Assembly: GCA_963978895.1 (NCBI GenBank)
Contig: OZ022242.1
Location: 16,817,121-16,881,120 of the forward strand
Source: Erpobdella octoculata
Taxonomy: Eukaryota > Annelida > Clitellata > Hirudinida > Erpobdellidae
Reading direction: 5' to 3'
Length of the DNA: 64,000 nucleotides
Part shown: positions 56,801 through 64,000 of the stretch, in pieces
How positions within the stretch are numbered: position 1 is the first letter of the stretch
Layout of the letters: each line of letters begins with the position of its first letter
Position numbers and translations under genes: made by a program
The notes under the pieces: model-generated
What the model saw: the letters and a program-made list of their open reading frames with translations, nothing else
Told to the model about the DNA's origin: nothing
Database searches by the model: none

Positions 56801-58582
56801 AGTGTCTTGAAACAACGTATTTTAAAACATATTCTGGAAAAGAATTTCCATAAAAGTAAATTAAAAGTTGTAAATTTTTTTAACTTATTTCAAACTAATA
56901 TTAAACAAAACTTGTAGGATTTTGCTACCTAAAAACTGTAAAAACACACAAATTCTAGAAGAAATTAAATAAAAAACTTAATCGGAAAGTTAACGAAGGG
57001 GTTGTTGTGCCCGACCCGAAATCTTATGCATTAAATATCCAGTGGTATATCCAGACAACCTTTTATTCTTTCTTGAATCGGTGAAATAAGTACTAGTTTA
57101 TCGACTGGGGTTATAAAGCAAATTCCGTTTTTGTAAACACGACCATTTGACAGGTAAACTGTTTTCTGTCACCCCATATGCACAAGCTGTTTCTCAAGTT
57201 GTATTTTTTACTTTTGTATGTAAACAAATAAATAGTCTCTCTGTAAATTTTTACTGGGTTGTTTTTTTCTAGAAATGCCAGAAACAAAAAAACTAAGATA
57301 CTTAAATCTTACTTAAACCTTAAAACTTTTAATCTTTAAACCTTATTAAAACTAATACATTATATTAAAGATTACTTTTTAGATATATTTATTCCTTAAA
57401 TAAAAATAATAATTTAATGTTTTTCAGTCAATTAGAATGCCATATTTTTGTTGTAAATTGCTTTAAAACAGTCGTAAAAAACCGTGAATTTATGGAGCAC
57501 TTCCACATATAAACACATGCCTACTCTCCATAAAATCTGCAACCGTACACAAAAAATTGCAGCAAGAAACTCCGCATCGAAGTCAAAACAAAACTCGGTG
57601 AAAATAAAACCAAATAGAAAATCAACAATTAAATAAATCAACAATTAAATAAATCAACAATTAAATAAATCAACAATTAAATAAATCAACAATTAAATAA
57701 ATCAACAATTAAATAAATAAATGAAATAAAAATTTAATCAAGTAGATTATTTTTCAATAATATGATGAAAATATCCTGAAAAAACGTTGAAGTTAAAGCA
57801 TTGATCAATTGGAGCGTAGAAGCCATATTGGAAATTTAATGACGTCATCCATACGTCACAAGTCCACGTGATAAATGGCCTTGAAAATCATTTTTTAGTT
57901 ATACCTCGAAAAGGATGAATGAAGAGATTTAAAGGAGAAGACATGCAATAGGAAGGAAGAATAAAAAATAAAAAATTGGAGGGTAGAGAAATGAAAAGAT
58001 GAGAAGAGAGAGAGAGAGAGAAAAGAATGAAAGACAAGAAAAATAAGGAGATAAGAGAGGAGAGGAGAAAAAAATGAGGAGAGGAGAAGAGAGGAGAGGA
58101 GAGGAGGAAAAGAAAGGTAAAATGAGGAAGAAATGAGAAAGAAATGGTTAACTCTATGTATTTTAATTTGCAGGAATAAGCGATGACCTATTCGAAGAAG
58201 GAACAGTTTTTCTGTAAATAAAATAAAACACGTTTACTGTTAGATGTGTAAACAAACAAACAAAATAGAAAAATCAAATAAAATTGAAGCATAGACCTTT
58301 CTACATAAACCTTTGTATTTCTTGCTGATTCTAAAAATCGAAACGTTTGCAAACCTTCTGTAAAATAGAACAATCATGAGGAGCATGAGAATGCCAAGGA
58401 GAACTCCAATCAAAACACCTGCTCCGATGACGAAAAGGAGGCCTGAAAAATTGTATTTATAAATTAGACTTTTTGGAAACATTTAAAATATAAATAACTT
58501 TTACACCTAAAACAATTTTATTTACTTCGTTTATTGGAACCAGTATATACTTTCCAAAGACCAGCATCTTCACTGACGCCAA
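53886..58582 (-). CDS. Type I single-pass receptor-like protein, 3' three exons (extracellular end, TM, cytoplasmic tail)
   Basis: Exons in coding order: 58582-58526 (GVSEDAGLWKVYTGSNKR), 58442-58355 (TM helix LLFVIGAGVLIGVLLGILML, continuing LMIVLFYRR) and 55038-53886 (cytoplasmic, 383 codons, then stop). Phases (1, 2) and donors GTAAAT and GTTTGC with AG acceptors agree. The tail begins NKSRYVRSQTTDPLISSHQF. It is low-complexity early (PPPPLLHHHHHLHHIQQQQQ), has Ser/Thr/Asn-rich middle parts, a short FFKTSCFCLQEMRKQNSILP block, and ends NHEATNFF. The pattern of a small extracellular piece, single TM and long disordered tail suggests an Ig/FN3-type adhesion or guidance receptor, but no diagnostic domain is in view. 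Upstream exons were not recognised before 64000, so the gene probably extends beyond the window. Family unknown. Confidence 0.7.
55188..55284 (+). pseudogene. 5S rRNA-derived sequence, 5'-truncated
   Basis: CACCGGTTCTTGCCCGATCA, CCGAAGTTAAGTAACGTCGA, GCCCGGTTAGTACTTGGATG, GTGACCGCCTGGGAATATCG match the middle and 3' parts of animal 5S rRNA, including the internal promoter region. About 24 nucleotides of the 5' end are missing, one G is deleted in GGATGGGTGACC, and the 3' closing stem is T-rich (GGTTTTTTGTTGC). It lies upstream of the receptor's cytoplasmic exon, in its intron and on the opposite strand. A 5S-headed SINE (SINE3-like) or a pseudogene. Confidence 0.8.
55285..55737. other. Intron sequence, no gene
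   Basis: AT-rich intron of the receptor gene. TTTGTTATTTGTTTCATCGCG near 55335 resembles 55155-55180 before the 5S copy. AAAGCTTAAAATAATATTTT and AAGCTTTAGTACATTTGTAT near 55540-55580 form an imperfect inverted repeat. Confidence 0.4.
55738..56428. mobile_element. hAT-type MITE (GGTGGTTCTCAACC ends), 691 bp
   Basis: The left end CGGTGGTTCTCAACCTGTGG and the inverted right end CAGCGGTTCTCAATCTTTTT are typical of hAT MITEs, with further GTCGCGACC similarity inside both ends. Flanks CACTAAGT and CAGTAACT agree at 6 of 8 bases, a decayed 8-bp duplication. The interior contains the dispersed repeat also seen at 49950 and a 14-bp tandem array. Confidence 0.75.
56048..56145 (+). repeat. 14-bp tandem repeat (AATAAAAGCATTTA)
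   Basis: About seven tandem copies, expanded from the single AATAAAAGCATTT word in the related repeat at 49950. Confidence 0.9.
57608..57725 (+). repeat. 16-bp tandem repeat (AAATCAACAATTAAAT)
   Basis: Six to seven tandem copies with almost no variation. Confidence 0.9.
57990..58130 (+). repeat. Purine-rich (GAGAGGA)n tract
   Basis: Almost pure A/G over ~140 bp within the receptor intron, ~220 bp downstream of the TM exon in gene orientation. Confidence 0.8.
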
Positions 58583-59125
58583 CTAAAGTACAAATTCATT
58601 TAGGTATTCATTCCGTAGATATATGAACATATTTGCGTACTTGTCAGTGTTGGGTAAGATTTGAAATCATATGATTTTAAATCGTGATTCAAATCATATT
58701 ATGAGTCAAGAGTAAGAGTACAGCTTATGACGTTTTACATATGCAGTTCACTCATTCCCTTACTTATAAATCTCTTTTGCCTTCTAAATTCTAAATCTTT
58801 AATTTTTATACCAAACACCTCATAAGCGCCCGCCTAACGTTTTTAGTCATATTAAATCAAAATCTTTTCTTCTTTTTAGTCCACTTATAAAAACGTGGTT
58901 TTTAAAAATCTTTATTTACCTCTTTTTTTAAATAGTTTATAGTCCTTTACAGCAGGTATTTTAAGAGTAATATGGCTGTATGCAGGAAACACTAAGTACT
59001 TCCTGTCGTGGATTATAATTTAATGCTTTTAACTTTCCCCTTCTCCTTTCTCCAGGCTTGGTACTGGCTTGCAAAATCAAAGCGGAGTTATACGATATGA
59101 AATAGTTACTATACTATACACACAT

Positions 59126-59577
<452 letters not shown>

Positions 59578-59869
59578 TATGATAGAATGCTTACAGTGGC
59601 CAAAATTCAGTAATCAAGATATGTATTAAAGTAATGGAATCAATCGGGCAGCCTTTCGAACTTTTGACTCAGAGAGAAAACACAACTGAGGCAAATATTG
59701 GTTTTATTCTCCAAACGATTGCACACCATTCAACGAATAATTTAAGTTTAATTTGATACTGAAAACTCAATTAAAGTTTGTTAGGGATGCAAAAGAGTTA
59801 AAATGTGTATAGTAGCCGTATTTTCATATTTGCTGGTTTCCATTAAAACTGCATGCATTTTTTTAACAT

Positions 59870-60205
59870 GATACCTACATGAACAAATACTCAGATACCT
59901 ACAAAATGAACAAATGTACATATACCTACACAAATGAACAAATATGGAGATATCTAAAAAATTAAACAAATATGCATATACCTACACAAATGAACAGATA
60001 TGCAGATACTTACACAAATGACCAAATATGCAGATACATACAAAAATGAACCAAATGCTGACACCTTCATATAAACAAATGTGCAGATATCTACAAAAAT
60101 GAACGAATATGCATATACCTACACAAATGAACAAATATGCAGATATCTATAAAATAAACAAATGAGCAGATATCAATATGAATAAAGAAATTTGTAGATA
60201 CCTAA
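59870..60205 (+). repeat. ~28-30 bp minisatellite (AACAAATATGCAGATACCTACACAAATG)
   Basis: About eleven diverged tandem units with variants GCATATACC and GCAGATATC. Confidence 0.85.
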
Positions 60206-60479
60206 AGGAACAGATCCAGTCCGGTTTTCCAGCTTTCCTGGTTCAACGATAATGTCATCTGTCATTTTTTAATATTATTTGAAAACATTTGAAAACATAT
60301 TCTAATAGATTTTTTCAAATATTTGAAAACCGAAATTATCTTTTGTTAAATATTGCTTATTGATTTTTTATTCTTCGAAGGCTAAAATAGAATGCCGCGC
60401 TTAAATTGAAAGTCAGGAGTAGAAATAAATCATAAACGATTTGCAATATAGTATTATCATAATCATCATCATTCATCAT

Positions 60480-60850
<371 letters not shown>

Positions 60851-60950
60851 TTTTCGCCATCACCATCGTTGCTCACAATCATTATTAAGTCGGGTCGATA
60901 TTAACGACAGTATTTCTCTGGCATGGGAAAAGGATAAGCCACGATCATTC

Positions 60951-61726
60951 TAGCGGGCGATATTAAGGCAATAAATTTTAAACAGGTTCCCTCGTTGTTC
61001 TTCGTTGGAAAATAAACAAAAAGAAAAGATAGAAGAAGTGAGAGAAATGTTCCACTATGAAATGCTCGTAAACACAAGTTCTACGACAAAATGTTTATGG
61101 CAAAACGAATCAACAAACGCGTTCCAATGAAAATCCACGTAAAGTTAATTTATCAGTCAAAGCTATTTACTAAGAGATGTATCTTCAAAGTGGTTGAGTA
61201 AATTTTTCTATTCGACATTTTACATGGAGGAAGGTCAAATACGAATGAGATTATCTCTAAGAGCAAAGCTTCACCATGTTTTGCATGAAGCAAAGAGCAC
61301 GTTGATTACAAAGAGTTTGCGGAAATGCAACATATACAACTGTCCTTCTTTGGAAGAACTCTTGCCTAGGAATTTCAAATCCAGGAATTTTTTAGCTCAG
61401 GATTTCGGGATTTAAATCTATTGATCCTGAAGTTTTGGGACCGGGACATTAACATCTACATTTTCAAGTATTCATTCTATTGAAATGATTTTTAAGCAAT
61501 ATTTTTGTAAAGTGTTTTTCGTCATCTCTGTGTGTACAAGAACTACATTATCCTCGCGGACAATATTTATTTGGACAATATCCTCCACACTATATGTTTT
61601 TGATATTGTGTAAAATCTAATATGTGGAATAATATTGATTTTTAAATAAAAATAACACTACATATATGAGAATAAAAACAACTAAAGAACCTGACTAAAC
61701 AATAAAAAAATTTTTTAAATGTCCCA
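60951..61726. other. Gene-free region
   Basis: A 73-codon plus-strand frame at 61194-61415 has no recognised family and lacks splice context. Otherwise AT-rich sequence. Confidence 0.35.
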
Positions 61727-61919
61727 CAGAGGCGTAGCTAGGGAAGGCAGGGGATGGGCAAATGAAACAAGGGTTTCAATTTTTTTTGAAAAGCTGCTCC
61801 AACTACCCCGCCCCCGGTCATCAGGCTCTTTTGGGAGCAAGAAGCAAAAGAGGTTATGCAGGGGTGCAGATTTTGTGTTTTGTTCCCGGGCGCAGAAGAT
61901 CCTCTTAGCTATGCCTCTG
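61727..61919. mobile_element. hAT MITE, 193 bp
   Basis: Ends CAGAGGCGTAGCTAGG and CTTAGCTATGCCTCTG. Flanks ATGTCCCA and ATGGCCCA agree at 7 of 8 bases. Shares the CAGAGGCGT terminus with the 5.5-kb element at 43294. Confidence 0.85.
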
Positions 61920-62199
61920 ATGGCCCAAAAAGACAAAAGTTTCCAGCCAGACATTATCAAACTTTTGAAGTTTTTCTGAATTTTTTGAACGTGAACAAGC
62001 GCTTTAACAAGTCGATTTAACACAAGTTTGAACGGGTTTTGTACCTCAACCAGGAAGACAAATTTATTCACATTTGAAGAAGCGAATTCAGACTGTTATG
62101 CGCTATTATGAAAATCGCAAAACATTAGACTCTGCATATAATTGCAAACAATTTAAGTTTTTATAAACAGAAAAATTGGTTCGGGTGTCAATAAAATTT

Positions 62200-63040
62200 T
62201 ATTACTACATACTTTTAAAGTCAAAACACATATTTTTAATTGTAGCTATTATTACATATAAGCCGAGCTTGTTGGTATAAGCAATCAAAAAACAAAGTTT
62301 TTAAAAACACACTTTTATATGTTTACATTACGCAAATCGATTTATGAATGCAATAATAGTTTTACAATTGTTTATAGTAATATTTTAGTCAAAATTTTAA
62401 TAAGCTTTTGACTATCTGGAACTTCAAAACCTTTAATATAAAAATAATTCTGTTGACAGTGCAATATTCAACTATTTTAAATGAAAAGAATAGGTACGAA
62501 AATGTTTATTCAAAATTTTTTATCTGATGGTCATATATTCTGAAAAAGTAGAAATTGGTAGTCATAGTCATGATTGCTTAAAAATTCTTTTAATTAACGC
62601 AAGCACCATTTATTGAATAATTTGGAAATACACAAATCACTAAAAGGTGCTTTTTCAATTCGTTACAAAATAAACAAGTGAAGCAAAAAACAAAGTTTTT
62701 TAAAAACACACTTTTATATTTTTATACTATTCGAGTGATCATTTGACATCCTCTGGACGTTGATGTTGTCCAATCGATCCGAAAATTATATATGTTAAAT
62801 AAACAACGAGCATATTAGCATAGATAATAAATAGTTCGACGAAAATATCACAAATAATTAATCAATTAAATTTAGTCCAATCGATCCGAAAATTTGATAG
62901 AATGCATTGTTAATCAGTTCGGAGATATGTTTAAATTTTTAAATCTCTAGCTCATCGGAAAGTTAGTTTAAAATCGATTGCAAAATTTGACGACAGAGAG
63001 ACAGACAGGTAGACAGACAGACAGACAGACAGACAGAGAA
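62200..63040 (+). repeat. Cluster of short direct repeats ending in a (CAGA)n tract
   Basis: CAAAGTTTTTAAAAACACAC with TTTTATAT occurs at about 62290 and 62690. CCAATCGATCCGAAAAT occurs at about 62770 and 62878. A TTGCAAAATTTGACGACAGA segment leads into CAGACAGACAGACAGA at 62998-63036. The last part resembles 45180-45260 and the AAACAAAC tract at 56010, so it is another member of that dispersed family. Confidence 0.55.
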
Positions 63041-63415
63041 GTCAAGTTAAGTAAAAGTGTGTAATATTGAAATTGCTTCGGAAATGATTAGATATTGTCT
63101 TCGCATGTGGTTAAAGTATATGCTGAAAGTTTCAAAGTTCTGAGTAGTAGAAAGTTGGTAAAATATAAATTCAAAAATTTGACCACAACGAAAGAAATTC
63201 AAGTTCAATAAAAGTGTGTAGAAAAGGACCAGTATTAACTGAGATAAATAAATTTGAATCATGGCTTTACTTTTTTTGGGTGGTCTATAGTAGAGGTGTG
63301 CACGGTAGTGCGGTAGTGGGAATACCGCGGATTTTGCGGTATTTCAGCGGAAATGGGGACGAATGAGGCGGGGATACCGCGGTAGTGGGGATGACGTTAC
63401 AGGATTTGATTAATT

Positions 63416-63418
<3 letters not shown>

Positions 63419-63489
<71 letters not shown>

Positions 63490-63524
63490 GGAGAGAGAGA
63501 TAGAGAAAGAGAGAGAGGAGAGAG

Positions 63525-63569
<45 letters not shown>

Positions 63570-63571
63570 AA
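63419..63571. repeat. (GA)n microsatellite
   Basis: About 150 bp of GA with GGA interruptions. The RERERE frame is an artefact. Confidence 0.95.
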
Positions 63572-63574
63572 GAT

Positions 63575-63890
63575 GATAAAATTCATTTAAGTAAATTTAA
63601 ATAAAGATCGGTTTTAATCAATTTCAATTTAAAAGAAATAAATTGAAGTAAAATAAAATAACGTAACTAATATTAATAATTAAATCCGGTAATATATTAA
63701 TAATAACATTAATAATATTAATTATTAATTAATTATGTTAATAATTCCATTTCATTTTATTACATGGAATGATTATCGGATTTAATTGATAATATTAGTT
63801 AAGCTATTTTATTTTATTAGAATTCAATTCTTTTAAATTGAAGTTTATTTAAACCGATCTTTATTTCAATTTACTTAAATGAGTTTTATC
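63575..63890. repeat. 316-bp imperfect palindrome
   Basis: The left arm starts GATAAAATTCATTTAAGTAA and contains AAATAAAGATCGGTTT and ATTAAATCCGGTAAT. The right arm is its reverse complement with scattered changes, ending TTACTTAAATGAGTTTTATC. Arms are ~125-130 bp around an AT-rich centre near 63720. Confidence 0.85.
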
Positions 63891-64000
63891 ATATTTCTTT
63901 TAACGTATCGTATTTTCATTATTTTTTTAACTTTAAAAATTTTTAATGTACATCTCTATTTTCAGTGTTGTTTATATTCTTTAAGATCATACGGACTCTG

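Larger units (their letters stand above)
56429..58354. other. Receptor intron, no coding exon seen
   Basis: AT-rich. Near 57055-57115, CCTTTTATTCTTTCTTGAAT followed by CGGTGAAATAAGTACTAGTT and TCGACTGGGGTTATA resembles lophotrochozoan SINE cores (TCGATAAAATAAGTACCAGT type), from recall and weak. A 16-bp tandem array lies at 57608-57725 and a purine-rich GAGAGG tract at 57990-58130. Confidence 0.4.
63291..63957. mobile_element. Possible hAT-type MITE enclosing GA array and palindrome
   Basis: TAGAGGTGTGCACGG at 63291 and the inverse of TAGAGATGTACATT at ~63944-63957 resemble hAT termini (10 of 12 bases alike). An 8-bp target duplication is not convincing, so this is tentative. Confidence 0.35.

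Noticed and set aside
61194..61415. 73-codon frame MSKFFYSTFYMEEGQIRMRL
   Set aside because: TTG/GTG-type start, no family recognised and no neighbouring splice signals.
63385..63576. RERERE frame
   Set aside because: Translation of the GA microsatellite.

Overview
This window looks like repeat-rich nuclear DNA from an invertebrate animal. The evidence is spliced genes with GT-AG introns, a Ly6/uPAR-type GPI-anchored protein, an alpha-arrestin, a single-pass receptor with a poly-His/poly-Gln tail, a 5'-truncated 5S rRNA copy, and dense Helitrons, hAT, pogo, piggyBac, Gypsy and LINE material. A weak lophotrochozoan/cephalopod-like SINE resemblance near 57.07 kb and long TA/CATA arrays hint at a mollusc, but I cannot fix the species.

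Host genes: (1) a four-exon Ly6/uPAR protein on + (2327-4675); (2) an alpha-arrestin on - (7250-10686) whose five visible exons join in phase and whose N-terminal exon(s) are not in view; (3) the 3' end of a type I membrane receptor on - (53886-58582), with a short extracellular exon, a TM exon and a large cytoplasmic exon. All three were assembled by matching splice sites and phases.

Transposon landscape: 11.2-38.2 kb is a stack of nested insertions. Pogo element A sits in a Gypsy fragment. Pogo element B (TA target site, PHD-finger transposase) sits in A, and a Helitron sits in B; removing the Helitron restores B's reading frame. Next come a BED-finger ORF, a Gypsy gag stub fused to a truncated piggyBac, a LINE tail and an hAT remnant. 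Then there are two diverged copies of a large uncharacterised protein family ending in a FEN1/PIN-like nuclease signature. One copy is interrupted by an LTR element at 26065. The other is interrupted by a Gypsy (28730-31241) and by a young gag-only LTR element (34880-37882, TSD CCATT).

39.8-50 kb holds a TIR element containing a foldback-like element, then a 5.5-kb hAT composite (TSD CCTGTAAC). The hAT contains a Helitron and a LINE fragment, and the LINE is itself split by an LTR element (TSD AACTT). A second hAT-type element follows directly. 50.3-53.4 kb is mostly TA, CATA and an ~1.3-kb TTTATATA array. 55.7-64 kb is intronic or intergenic sequence with hAT MITEs, minisatellites, a TCA array, a GA array and a 316-bp palindrome.

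Most unusual: two elements (409-1885 and 40923-41558) whose termini are mirrored arrays of ~16-bp repeats flanked by 8-9 bp duplications (foldback-like architecture with unrelated unit sequences), and the nuclease-bearing giant ORF family.
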